Origin: Diphasiastrum complanatum | Lineage: Eukaryota; Streptophyta; Lycopodiopsida; Lycopodiales; Lycopodiaceae | Direction: 5' to 3' | DNA: 64,000 bases | Assembly (NCBI GenBank): GCA_029204225.1 | Contig: CM055106.1 | Location: 23,641,825 to 23,705,824, forward strand | Shown here: positions 1 to 11,149 of the stretch, in pieces | Numbering within the stretch: position 1 is the stretch's first letter | Layout: the number at the start of each line of letters is the position of its first letter | Program-made: the position numbers and the translations under genes | The notes under the pieces: generated by a model | Databases searched by the model: none | Seen by the model: only the letters and a program-made list of their open reading frames with translations | What the model was told of the DNA's origin: nothing

Positions 1-1295
1 ATTTCATAACCTCATTCGTATTCAAGACTCAGCTTGTGAATCGTTGCAATTTTAGTTTCTTGAAGAGAGTGAGGTATCTGAGCAAAATGTTGGTGGTGCT
101 ACCATGGATCTCCATGTCATAAACTAGAGAACTATTGGCCAGTAAATCCTTTGAAGCTCTTTTCAAGGAGTAACACGTATTGAGGATCCCTGATCTGTGA
201 GCCTCTTTGCCACTAGTGCGCAAGGAGTCATTGCAATTTGATCGTAAGCCCCTTATGCTCTCAAAAGTGCATGTATTCAAAATAAAGGGAAACGGCATTT
301 TCTCTTGCGGACATTACACATTGTAGAGCTTCTAAACTGCTCAAACAACCTAGCGTGCATCTTGTCCAATCTTTGCTTAAATTATGAAAAGAAATGGGCA
401 AGGTCAGTAAAGCACATGAAGGAGAGAGGACCTATGGAGATCACATGGATATTCATTATATCTCTAATTTTGACATAATGTTCATAAAATACTTCAACAT
501 TCTGTTGAGGTGTTCGAAAAACATGTAGGAAAGGCCGGAAGAGAGATTTAGAGTAGTCTAAGCCTTCTGATATTCCAAACTTTATTAGAAATGTAGTTAG
601 GGTGCTCTTGCGGTTAGCTTCGAAGGAAGAGGCCATCTCAAGGAAATATCAGTTCTATGCGCGAGAGACACAAAGCGACAAAAACTAGTTGGCCAAGATG
701 TGCACAGGAGTGATATGTATGGACTCAGAAACTGGGATATCACACTTGTGCACACACACAATAGTAGCTAATTTAAGAATGAATAGCTGGAGCACACAAG
801 AGTGATATGTGCCAAAATCGAAAAACATATATATAAAAAAAATTGAGGTGCGTGCCTTTTATACTTTTTTTTCACACATTCAAGTCAACGATCAACACAA
901 CATGTGTCACCTCATGATTCGTCCATACTATGACCCGCTGCTGGTCTAACACATGTCACAATCCAAATAGTTTGTACATAGACACATGGCACAATCCAAT
1001 TGGATCATACACAACGATACATGTGTGGCCGTATGCACATGTGACGTGTTGGGTAAAGGGCTTTTCCCCTCCCCTCCCCCTGAGGAATTTTGTTCATTTT
1101 TTTTTTCACGTTTTGTGTCAACATATTGCTCTTGTACAACACTCTTTCCTGCCTAGTACTATGCGTGCACACAGAAGCCATATACTATATGGTATCGCTT
1201 CTCTACAACCCAAACATTACTTTCACTCGCCTCCGTCCGCCTACGTACAAGTTCGATATCCCAACTTCTTCCCACTATGGATATGTTTAAGTAGA
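1..1295. other. No gene recognised
   Basis: Only short unconvincing reading frames occur here, for example minus-strand frames of 89 and 84 residues at 29-298 and 382-636. They have no motif I recognise and no visible start or splice context. Composition is ordinary AT-rich plant intergenic DNA. I see no RNA gene or complete mobile element. Confidence 0.5.
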
Positions 1296-2111
1296 CATTA
1301 GGGCCCTTTTTGGACTCAAAAAGGGCCTCTTCACTAATTATAATTAGTGTTAATGATGACATGTGTACCAATAAGAGAGTGACAATTGAGATGAAATGGT
1401 CCATATGACATGGCACATCCAATGGTGTAAATTAGATCCCCAATTCTAACCCACTCACTAACTCTCCAGTAACTCTATTTCTCTAGCCCATAGTAATGAT
1501 GATATAATGTGGTCTAAATTCAAAATTTGAATGAAAATATGGCCTTTATTTTTTCAAGGCCTTCAAAAAACTGTTTCTATAACTGAGAATGAAAAAAAAA
1601 AGGGGGACCAATATAGCATTGGGCCCCCAAATTGAAATAAAAATTCAAAAAAAAAAGGGGGGGGGGGACCATGGGGTACATCCCTCCCCCCCCCCCCCCC
1701 CCCCCCCCCCCCCCTTCTTTGTACCCCTTCAGGATGCTGGCCCGGGTAGGTACGTTGTCCCTGCGGCCCTAGAAAACCCTTCATCTTTGGGCTCCGAACA
1801 ACAAACAGGGGTGAAGGGGGGGCGATATTGGGCCCCTTTTTTTTCATTCTCAGTTATAGAAACGGTTTTTTGAAGGCCTTGAAAAAATAAAGGCCATATT
1901 TTCATTTAAATTTTAAATTTAGACTACATTAAATCACTTGTCCTTGCTATATTACACTAGGTCTAAATGAAGCCTATTGAAGTGTGATTTAACTCATGAT
2001 AAACCCATGGTGAACTGCCACATAGGACAATTAGTGAGTTAATTAACCCTACTTAGCAAATACGTTTAGGCAAGGAAGAGGCCCTTTTTGAGTCCAAAAA
2101 GGGCCCTAATG
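1296..2111. mobile_element. 816-bp foldback element with 37-bp perfect terminal inverted repeats
   Basis: The first 37 bases (1296-1332) are the exact reverse complement of the last 37 (2075-2111). Each terminal repeat is itself a near hairpin, reading GGGCCCTTTTTGG then, after a few bases, CAAAAAGGGCC. A second, longer inverted pair lies inside: about 1503-1612 pairs imperfectly with about 1835-1935, sharing ATGGCCTTTATTTTTTCAAG and its complement. The centre is a poly-C/poly-G tract (about 1685-1714). No protein is encoded. Flanks give no clear target duplication: a TA lies at both inner ends, but CAT/ATG outside also pair. It could be a MITE, a foldback element or the shell of a Mutator-like element. 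The inverted repeats are certain; the class is not. Confidence 0.7.
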
Positions 2112-3908
2112 CGAGGAGCGATTTTTGCTCTTCTGGTTCTGCTGCAGGGCCTCTCGCAGTCTCAAATCTTCCAAAGTGAAGGAGAAGGCATAAACGTAGC
2201 AGGTGGTTGTCTGAGATCAAAGCTCGACCAATATATTGTTTCTAGGGCCCCCTTCTACTGTACTATTCGCCAGATCATGAGGAATAATCTAGGTAGTTTT
2301 GTTAGATTCACACCCGAGGAACTTCAGTTCTTTCAAGAGGTTGTTGAGGATTATCAAAGCCTATTTTTTGATGACTCATTTTGCTCGCCATTCATGCCAA
2401 GCGAGTAACTATAATGCCAAAGGATTACCAACTCCTATATTGAATGCGAGATAGATATTGTAAATTGCATAAGGGTGAGCCATCCGCACCCAGCGATGAG
2501 CCCCTAGATAGGATAGGCCTCCCTACCAAGAGGCCTCAAAAGCATAAAGTCCCTAAGAGGGCTGTGAGAAGCAAAAATGATGCTCCAAAAAAAAAAAACG
2601 AGAATGAATATTGAGCTTTCTCCTTAATCTGAGAACGATGTAAATAATGTGGCACTGGATTCAATTGTAGATACCACTACATCCATTTTGGACAATCAAG
2701 TTAATCATGTAGATACTTCTACTCCTACCCTTCCTCCTCCTCCTTTCAATTTTTATATATATATAGATTCAGATGACTATTTAAAATTTGAGAAAGATAT
2801 ATCTGATGTTGTTGATAGAAAAGAGATGTCTGGATTGTCTGGATTGTCTAGATCTCAAGAACATATGGGCTTCTATCAGTGATCATGTTATAGAGTATGA
2901 TCTGCAGCTCCTTTAGTTTGACATTGCAAGGGACTCAAGAAGAGAAGTACTACTTCTCAACAATTTTTTCTTGCAGTCAATTAAGGATGACAACGACACC
3001 CTAGCCGAGTGCCTCTTTAGTGGATGCACAGTAGTGGTGAAATATCTGCTGAAACCATATCATACCAAGTAAGATTATGTATTTGCTTCTTTCTATTAAT
3101 AGCTTTATCATTGGCATCCAATTATTTCCTAATCATGCATCTAATGAACTGTCTATTTTATTTTGGAGTGACCATTGGAGGGACCACTGAAAGTCATTAA
3201 AAACATAAGGCCACTTAGGCACAATAGAGCAGGAGGCTGTTAGTTTGACTTAGTCATTACACCTATGTAGTGTATCCAACTAGTTTGTAGGTCCTTCCCA
3301 CATAAGAACATAAGGGTAGTACAATATTTGTGTTGTCAAGTGAATCGTGCATGGAAAAATGACTATTCCATCGGTCCAACCATGTCAGGATGCTAGTCCT
3401 TCTTTTCTGCCGAAAAGAATTCCGAACATGATCTCCAAATTAGAGTATTAGAGTCACCAACATATGAAACATTGTAATGATGTCACATATATCTTGTCAG
3501 TTATATCATTTTCAAATTGTATCGGATGAATTTTCAAAACTAAAATACATGTTCAATGAATTATAGAACACTGATCAAGTGGTAGCCCTAGTTTAGATGT
3601 AAATGTCTATGAGGATGGCCTTCGTTTCTAGTTCTAATTGTTTCAAAATGGCTTCTGCAGACAATTACTATGGCTTTCTAGAAAACACTCTTTAGATCCA
3701 TGACTTCCAAAAATATTCGAAAGGGTGACACATACGACACAGTTCTCATAAAGTAGGGAGGGAAGCTCTTAGTTTACAACATTAACAAGGTAGCTCACAA
3801 AACACACAACATCACCACCCCAAAAGTTGCTCTCACAAATGTTCTCACCCAAAAGGTTTGACTAAAAGATAATGTCTTGCTCAAATTACTCTCACTTAAT
3901 GAAGGATT
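2112..3908. other. Unassigned stretch with two short plus-strand frames
   Basis: A 106-residue frame (2088-2408) starts inside the foldback terminal repeat and opens with a hydrophobic run resembling a signal peptide. A 77-residue frame (2649-2882) is Asp/Ser/Pro-rich. Neither matches a family I know. The first one's dependence on the inverted repeat for its start argues against it being a real gene. The rest shows no structure I can name. Confidence 0.3.
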
Positions 3909-4390
3909 TCACCAATCAATCCCCCATAGAATGGGGCCATTGTCATGTGCCAAATCCTGAGCCTTGACTTCCTCTTGAATCTCGACAATTGCCTTTTCGA
4001 GAGTCATTATAGGATCCTTTGCTAGCAGAGTTCTGGTTGTTTGGAAGGATCTAGGTAAGGCTCTCAATAGATAAGTGAGCTGCTTCTCTGCTGACACTGT
4101 ATTTTTTGCTCCAGAAATTGTGTAGTGAAAGGAACGGATCCTTCATCTTCCTTACAAAAGAAGTGAGATCTTTGCCATCCCAGTGCAAGTTTGTCAGTTG
4201 ATCCTCAAGCATCATTATCTGACTGTGTGATCTCGTTTGAAATTTCGTGAATAGTGTATGCCACATCTCTTTTGCTTTAGAGAGTGTAGTCAGGTCAAGT
4301 GTGAGGCTATCCTCGATGGATGATGATAACAAGGCTACTGCCTTGTCATTGTTCTCCCTCCATTCGCGTAGCTCTTTGCCTGTTGTTGTA
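3909..4390 (-). pseudogene. Ty1/copia gag fragment (UBN2-type), interrupted
   Basis: Read on the minus strand from 4390 to 3909 in two frames, the translation resembles the copia capsid (gag-polypeptide/UBN2) region. It contains KAKEMWHTLFTKFQTRSHSQ, then MMLEDQLTNLHWDGKDLTSF, then LTYLLRALPRSFQTTRTLLA. A frameshift lies near 4095. The 701-bp LTR element begins immediately upstream of the fragment in its own reading direction, at 4391, so that element landed in this older gag. The rest of the gag is not found beyond 8464, consistent with a deletion there. Confidence 0.7.
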
Positions 4391-5091
4391 TGTGAAGAAT
4401 TGCCAAAAATTGGCAAATCTAGCTTGATCAAAAACCATGTAGAATAGTGTAAATTGTGTACACAAGTGGGTCCCACACATGTGAGGCCATGATGCCACAT
4501 GGAAAACCCATCCTAATGTAGGTTAGTTCAAGTCAAGAGAGTTGGTCATGTCTATTTGGTGGTCATCCCTACTTTATAGGACCTACACCTAAGTTTAAGG
4601 TGAAAATTTGACCAACTAGCTACCTACCAAGCATAACTCTAGGAAATAGACTAGGGTCTCATTTTAGGTCAAGGAGAGTGAGTTAACTTCCTTATCACAT
4701 GCTGGAAATCCACCTAACTTCAAGAAGGAAGTCGAATTTGCTATGTATTCCGTCTCTCCATAGTGAGAAGATAGAAAATTTTTGGAGCTCATTGGCAATC
4801 TCAAGCTAGTTCACTATGTACATTGAGTTTTTGTGATCCAAATGAAACCAAATCAATTTCTACTTGTTTCTCAGGTTTAAGGCCGTACTATAGCCTGTAT
4901 TACACACGTGTGGTCTCGTATTTCAATGTTTATCAATGCTTTTGATTGTTAATGCTTGTTGTTTGTCAAATTGCCAATCTAGATCAACTTTTTTGTGTCT
5001 AGTTTTTTGATAGATTGTTAAGCAAGCATCCAATCACTCTTGTGGATCTTTTGTAGATCCATTTATGGTCCTAAAGTACAGTACTTTCACA
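4391..5091 (+). repeat. 5' LTR, 701 bp, of the pol-deleted copia
   Basis: It starts TGTGAAGAATTG and ends TACTTTCACA, obeying the TG...CA rule, and is followed directly by the Met-tRNA primer site. The same 701-bp sequence occurs as a solo LTR at 29186-29886, and its first 579 bp occur at 7886-8464. Substitutions between copies are few. The LTR carries several CACATGTG/ACACGTGTG-type palindromes. Confidence 0.9.
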
Positions 5092-5104
5092 TGGTATCAG
5101 AGCC
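5092..5104 (+). promoter_or_regulatory. Primer binding site (initiator Met-tRNA type)
   Basis: TGGTATCAGAGCC abuts the LTR end. This is the standard plant copia primer site, complementary to the 3' end of tRNA-iMet, and it fixes the LTR boundary at 5091. Confidence 0.9.
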
Positions 5105-5896
5105 AAGTACAAGAGCATAATCCATTGATCTAATGCAAATCCATTTTTAGCAAGTTTTGGTGCTAAAAGCTAGTATTGAGAGGGCAAGCTAGAATCTTGA
5201 TTTTGGTGAGGAGATTTGATCCCAAACTTGGTAGGGGTCCAAATCCGTACTGTCCACATGTGTGGGCACCTCTGAACCTGCATTTAATGCATGGTATTCA
5301 TTTGATCCAAAAAAATTCAATTTGTGAGCTATTGGTGTAATTTTTAATGGAGATCCTAGGATAATCTACCAAGATCATTTGCCATTGATTAGATTTGAAT
5401 TTGTTTCATGGAATCTAATTAATCTAGGCTGAGATCAAGTCCTATTAAGGTTAAAAACAGGTCTTGAAAGTACACCAAGAAGGAAGAAAGAGATTAAGTC
5501 ATTTTTTTGTCCAAAAATAGCCAAATTTGGCAAGATTTGATTGTAAGTAGATTTCACATCATCTTATCTTCATTCCAACTTTGTGAGGGAGTGCTAGAAC
5601 TGAGATTATAAGTCCATTTGTTGGATTAGAAATCTAATTTGAGTGAAAAACTACAAGAGAGATACCTTAGTGAGTTTCTAGAGACAATCAAATCCATTTC
5701 TTGGCAAGATTTGTTTGAAAGTAGTTTTCACTTCATCTTATCTTCATTCCAGCTTTGTGAGGGAGTGATAGAACTGTGATTATAAGTCCATTTGTTGGAT
5801 TAGAAATCAAATTTGAGTGAAACACTGCAAGTGTGAGACCTTTGTGAGTTTCAAGTCAATCAAATCTATTTCTTGTTTGTAGAAGTCACTAGTAAG

Positions 5897-7206
5897 ATGG
5901 GATCTGCTGGAGCATACCTTCTAGAAGCTAGTGAGAGGTTGAATTCTACAAATTATGCTATTTGGAAGGTTAGAATGGAGTCACTCTTAGTGCTCCAAGA
6001 CCTTTATGAGTTCTTGATTGAAGATGAAGATGAACCTCTAGGTGCACAGGAGTTAGCTAGATACAAGAAGAGATCTAGGCTTGCACTTCAATGTGTGAAG
6101 ATGAATGTGAGCAATGATTTGTTGAGAGAAGTATCAGCTTGTACTAATGCTAAAGAGGCTTGGGAGTCTTTAAAATCAATCTATGAGTCTAGCAACACTT
6201 CTAGAGTTCTTATGCTTAGAAATCAAATTTTGCAAAGCATGAGGAGAAGTGAGGAGAGTGCACAAGATTATGTACTCAGAATCAAGTCTCTAAATAGGGA
6301 GTTGGCTTCCATTGGAGAGAAGATTCATGATGGAGAGCTTGTACAAATTGTCCTTAATGGTCTAGGAGATGACTTTGCAAATTTGGTCCAAGTTTTGCCA
6401 TCCAAGACACTTTGCCAACTATAGAAAAACTTCACAGTGTATTAGTGGCTGAAGAGTGTAGGATGCTCCATGCAAAATCTAGGATGAGTTCCTTGTCTTT
6501 GCAGGTTGGTGATGAGAAAGCCAATTTCTCATTCAAGGGCAAAAAGAAGACCAATGGAAAGAAGAAGCATCCAAAGGAGGCCAAAGAAGAGGATGATGCA
6601 TCAAGTTCAAAGGACAAGTCAAAGCAAAAATGCTTCTTTTGTGGAAAGAAGGGGCATTATGCATCTGAATGCTACAAGAGGCTAAGAGCACAAGTGGAGG
6701 AGGACAAACAAGGAAACCTTGCAAAGGAGGAGGAGGAGGATGAAGTAGATGTATTCTTGATGGCATCTACATCCTCACCAACAAGCAATAGCAATTCAAG
6801 AGACAATTGGTGGATCGACAGTGGGGCTAGCTCCCACATGTCTTGTGAAAATGACTTTTTCTCAACCTTACACTCATTCAATGATGCTAAAAAGTTTGTC
6901 TTTACTGCAAATGATGAAGAGTGTAGGATAGATGGTGTTGGCACCATCTCTTTGTATCTAGAATCCTCAAAATGCATGGATCTAGAAAATGTCCTTTATG
7001 TGCCATCAATCACCAAGAATATGCTTAGTGTTGGTCTACTCTTAGAGAGTGGTTTGGATGTCCACTTTAAGCATGGTGTTTGCTTCATCTTGAAGAATGA
7101 TGTTTGCATTGCAAAGGGATTTAAACATGGAAGATTTAAACATTTTTTGTTGATAAAGCAATTTCATTGGATAACTATTTTTGTAATAGTTCGAATAGTG
7201 TCATAG
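5897..7206 (+). pseudogene. copia gag-protease, frameshifted and cut off before integrase
   Basis: Start chosen at 5897 (MGSAGAYLLEASERL) by alignment with the second copia, whose gag begins MASMGGFLLEASERL. An upstream in-frame ATG at 5873 is less likely. Domains: gag/UBN2, CCHC zinc knuckle CFFCGKKGHYASEC (6631-6672) and aspartic protease motif WWIDSGASSHM (about 6810-6842). One T is missing from a T run near 6393, shifting the frame at the end of the capsid part. After LYVPSITKNMLSVG the match to the intact relative ends at about 7140, where integrase should follow. Not functional as it stands. Confidence 0.85.
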
Positions 7207-7289
7207 AAGATGAAACATCATTTGTATTGAAAATATTTGGGTCCACATGCTTTGAACATGATCATTCCAATGTAAGGACCAAAGATTAT

Positions 7290-7675
7290 CCTATTTCAAT
7301 GATAGGAATAATGGTAGTGTTTTGCTCTTCAAGTAGAGATTGTAGAATCTACTTGTTTTCAACCAAAGAATTTGTCAATGGTGGAAATGTGATCTTTCAA
7401 GAGTGGAAGATTTGTAAACTTGAAGAAGCACTTTGGATCAACACATTATTCAATTCATTGATGTTTTGGAGTCAAGTCAAGTGGAGGATCAGGCTCAAGA
7501 CCCGAGGACTCCAAGGAGAACCTTGAGTATCAAGATGGAGCCATCTAGGCTCAATCAAATGGATCAAGCAAGACAAGTTGTCTTTGGCAACATTATTTAT
7601 GCACTTAATATTTTAATTGATGTATCTTCAAGTGCACAAAATGCCTTGGAATCCATGGCTTGGCATGATGTTTAG
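7290..7675 (+). pseudogene. copia post-integrase remnant joined to gag
   Basis: In shifted frames the translation shows RIYLFSTKEFVNGGNVIFQE, matching RIYDPITMKVVASRDVLFDE of the intact copia. It then shows DPRTPRRTLSIKMEPSRLNQ, matching its PRRSTRTRIEPSRL. The region between gag and integrase C-terminus and everything after (RT, RNase H) is absent. Confidence 0.65.
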
Positions 7676-7885
7676 TTTTAAAGTGTGCTACATGTATATA
7701 GACACATTTATGGAACATCTTGTAAGGGATTCTCTAAGAGGTGGTGAAAGATCCTTCATGGACATCATTCTCTATTGGAGTCTCAAAAGTTCCTTGTTTG
7801 TAGCTGGATTTTTTAGACACTTCTAAAAGCTTTCATTCATCTATCAAGAGAGTTGTAAATAGATCAAGCTAAATTTGAGGAGGAG

Positions 7886-8464
7886 TGTGAAGAATTGCCA
7901 AAAATTGGCAAATCTAGCTTGATCAAAAACCATGTAGAATAGTGTAAATTGTGTACACAAGTGGGTCCCACACATGTGAGGCCATGATGCCACATGGGAA
8001 ACCCATCCTAATGTAGGTTAGTTCAAGTCAAGAGAGTTGGTCATGTCTATTTGGTGGTCATCCCTACTTTATAGGACCTACACCTAAGTTTAAGGTGAAA
8101 ATTTGACCAACTAGCTACCTACCAAGCATAACTCTAGGAAATAGACTAGGGTTTCATTTTAGGTCAAGGAGAGTGAGTTAACTTCCTTATTACATGCTGG
8201 AAATCCACCTAACTTCAAGAAGGAAGTCGAATTTGCTATGTATTCCCTCTCTCCATAGTGAGAAGATAGAAAATTTTTGGAGCTCATTGGCAATCTCAAG
8301 CTAGTTCACTATGTACATTGAGTTTTTGTGATCCAAATGAAACCAAATCAATTTCTACTTGTTTCTCAGGTTGAAGGCCGTACTACAGCCTGTAGTACAC
8401 ACGTGTGGGCTCGTATTTCAATGTTTATCAATGCTTTTGATTGTTAATGCTTGTTGTTTGTCAA
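7886..8464 (+). repeat. 3' LTR, truncated at 579 of 701 bp
   Basis: It aligns without gaps to the solo LTR (constant offset of 21,300) from TGTGAAGAATTG up to TTGTTTGTCAA, then changes abruptly to unrelated sequence at 8465. The last 122 bp of the LTR are not found downstream, pointing to a deletion rather than an insertion. Confidence 0.9.
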
Positions 8465-10412
8465 TAATCCATTGAAAATAGCCTATCAGATAGATTGGTA
8501 GGGGGGTTGGAAGGCCCCGGTGCAAGGGCCTTCCTTGCAGGGAGGGCCCTTGCCCGAACTCAAGGGCAGGGCCCTGACCTACATGGAAGGCCCGAGGCTC
8601 ACGTCCACCACGTAATGTCAAGTCTGAAATTTTTTTTCTTTCATAAATTATGAACAAAATCGTTGGTGCTTTTAGTCAAGGATGAGAATTTTGGATAATA
8701 CGAGTGGCATTCCACTTGCAAACAAATTACTCCTTTGGAGATGCATCCAAAATACAAAGAAAAATTGAAGACTTGGCATTACGTTTTAGTAAAATACATG
8801 TTTGAGTGCTTATAAGGTATGAGCCTATCAAATATTAAACTATAGGTTTTCATTTTCATATAAATTAATAGTTATTATTTTTGAGTTTAAGATTTTTAAA
8901 ATCATTAGTTTGGCTCTAAACTTTAATACATTTTTTGATTGACCCGTTATAAAATTTTAACAAAGTGCATGTCATATTAATTCTTGTTAAATACAAAAAC
9001 CATACAAGTATTTTTAATCATCATTAAATTCATAAATTAATCAAAATTTACAAATTTAACATGTTCATATTGATTAATACATCACACAAAGTTTGAATCA
9101 ATTGAAATCGTAATGAAAAAAGATAAATGCCTTATAAGGCTTTGTATAAAAATTTGAGTCTTATTGACATACTTTTTTTTAGCCTTCTCCATATAAAATA
9201 GTAGGCTTTGTTTATTTTTTATAGGTTTTGTGTTAGGTTGAAAAAAAGTTTTCCACAAGCATTGGAAAAATCCAAATAATTGGTGTCGGTATTGGATTTA
9301 ATGACAATAGACAATGGGATGCCGGCCTACAACAGTCACGCACTACCTTTGTCATATTATGCTTTCAAATTCTTGCATATTGCAAAATAGTGGTGCACAC
9401 ACAGATTTCCCCCGCTTCCCATATGCTCATCAATTCTTGCAATGGCATATAGTCGTTTTCAAAACAAAATTTCAAGTTGTTGCAAATAAGGACATGTGCC
9501 TTCCCAGTTGTGAGAAGCATGAGGCTAGCATCCCGATTGTACCTCACAAGGGGTAATAAGACCTGAGAACGGGGCCTTCCGAGGGGGTGCACACTTATCT
9601 CACATAAAGCAATACAGTCAAGAAATTGCTAAAAACAAACAAAGACTAACTACTTTTTATTAAAGTTTGAATAATATGTGATTACCACTAAGTACATAAC
9701 AAAAATGTGTAAGACACACTTCTTGGTTTTTAATTATAATATAAATCTATAGGACATAATTGTTGTTTTTAATCTATAATTAGTGAGTCTATACAAAATT
9801 GTGTCGTTTATGTGCTGTTAAATTTAGCTTGAACAATGGGTCAATTTGCCAGCTTCCAACTTAGAAGCATCCACTTTCCATAAATGTTATAATCTAATTC
9901 CAAACTTTGGACTTTCAAAGTTTCAAAATTTAACTTCCATGTGTCTATTGTGGTCTAGGCTTCGTGGAAGTTTAATGAACTTGTAGGGCTAGCAGCCTTG
10001 ATCCATCAAAATTCTAGTGCCGGCGGCTATGATCAATCTGCGTTCTTTGCTAAAGCCTTTAATCTTGTTTATTGAGTGATTTTTTAAAAATTTGACATGA
10101 GAAATGTATATAGATACAATCATACACGATTTTTATTTAGAATTTAATATAAAAAATTAATATAATCTGCATAAAAGTATGATCCTCTACAAAATGAAAT
10201 CTAAAGGGGAAGTTTTATTAAGGATGTCACACGACGACAATGAACATTATGAACAATGTCATGAAAATAAAGCATGAAGGGCAATCTTGAATGTCAAATT
10301 TCAACATTGTAGCCCATGGAACTAGCAATGCTTTATACAAATATATGGTTGTATGCACAAACAAAAAGTAAAAACAAATATCCTCTTAAACTGTTGTGTA
10401 GGGATAGTGGGC

Positions 10413-10413
<1 letters not shown>
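8465..10413. other. AT-rich stretch with a GGCC-palindrome patch
   Basis: The stretch 8499-8605 is dense in GGAAGGCCC, AAGGGCCTTCC and AGGGCCC, and a matching GGGGCCTTCCGAGG lies at 9571-9584. This may be the end of a small palindrome-rich element, but no boundary could be set. The remainder is AT-rich without recognisable coding sequence. Confidence 0.35.

Positions 10414-10479
<66 letters not shown>
10414..10479. repeat. (AG)n microsatellite, about 33 units
   Basis: Uninterrupted AG dinucleotide tract. It leads directly into the GTGGGGTTCGCAAGCTACCA module shared with the 32-kb satellite. Confidence 0.95.
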
Positions 10480-10485
<6 letters not shown>

Positions 10486-10700
10486 TTCGCAAGCTACCAC
10501 GTGGAAAACCAATTGACTAGCCACCCGCCATCCGTCTAACCCCATTTGACGGATGGCTTGCACTTATGTGTGTAAAGAATTTGGGCCTCAAGGCCACGCA
10601 CACACACGTACCCACGCGAGCCGCGTACTGGGATCCCAACCCCATTTGACTAGCCACCCGCCATCCGTCTAACCCCCAAAAGGGCTAGTACCAGGGGATA
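10480..10700. repeat. Short duplicated modules related to the 32-kb satellite
   Basis: GTGGGGTTCGCAAGCTACCA (10480-10499) followed by CGTGGAAAACCA recurs almost unchanged at 32504-32523 and 32537-32548. A segment reading GACTAGCCACCCGCCATCCG occurs twice, at about 10516 and 10649, and one copy is followed by an inverted echo (GACGGATGG). Confidence 0.7.
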
Positions 10701-11149
10701 GAGGATATAGAGAAGCCCCAACTTATATATGGGAGAGTTCAAGGTTCCCAATGTGGCCTAGAGCTAAACTCTCGTTTGACTAAAAAAAATGGTCTACAAA
10801 CCAACCTCCGTCAAACTCAATATAGGTATTTTTGAGTAGCTTGGCGAGAGTTACTATGATTATTTGATTCAAAATCCAACCCGGATGATAAATTTTTGGA
10901 TCATTTTTCCTCGAAAAATTCATTTCTAAAGATATTTTCCTTTCTCTTTTTCTGAGCTGATGACTATTTTGACTTTTGCTCATCATTTCTATTTTTTCAT
11001 TTTTCAAATTCTTTTTTTATCTATCTCAGTTTTTCTTTTTGCTTTATCTCGTTTTTTACTATCTTTTTTCAAAAAATAATAAAATAAGTACCGAAGGACA
11101 ACAAAATAAAAAAATAAAATAAAAGTAAAAAATATATCCAAATGACAGT
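10701..11149. other. No feature seen
   Basis: Strongly AT-rich. A 75-residue minus-strand frame (10780-11007) has no recognisable motif. Confidence 0.4.

Larger units (their letters stand above)
4391..8464 (+). mobile_element. Ty1/copia LTR retrotransposon, pol-deleted and 3'-truncated
   Basis: Structure in order: 5' LTR (4391-5091), primer site (5092-5104), leader, gag-protease (5897 to about 7140), a short post-integrase remnant (about 7290-7600), purine tract GAGGAGGAG (7877-7885) and 3' LTR (7886-8464). Integrase, reverse transcriptase and RNase H are missing, so it could move only with enzymes from a relative. The 3' LTR stops 122 bp short, so no target duplication can be read. The leader and gag resemble those of the copia at 21.8-26.6 kb. 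Confidence 0.85.

Noticed and set aside
1563-1873. Two 94-residue frames on opposite strands starting with the same residues
   Set aside because: They mirror each other because they span the inner inverted repeat of the foldback element.
8499-9590. GGCC-rich element possibly spanning 8.5-9.6 kb
   Set aside because: Only the two ends share motif style; no inverted ends or target duplication could be fixed, so it is noted under the stretch and not called.
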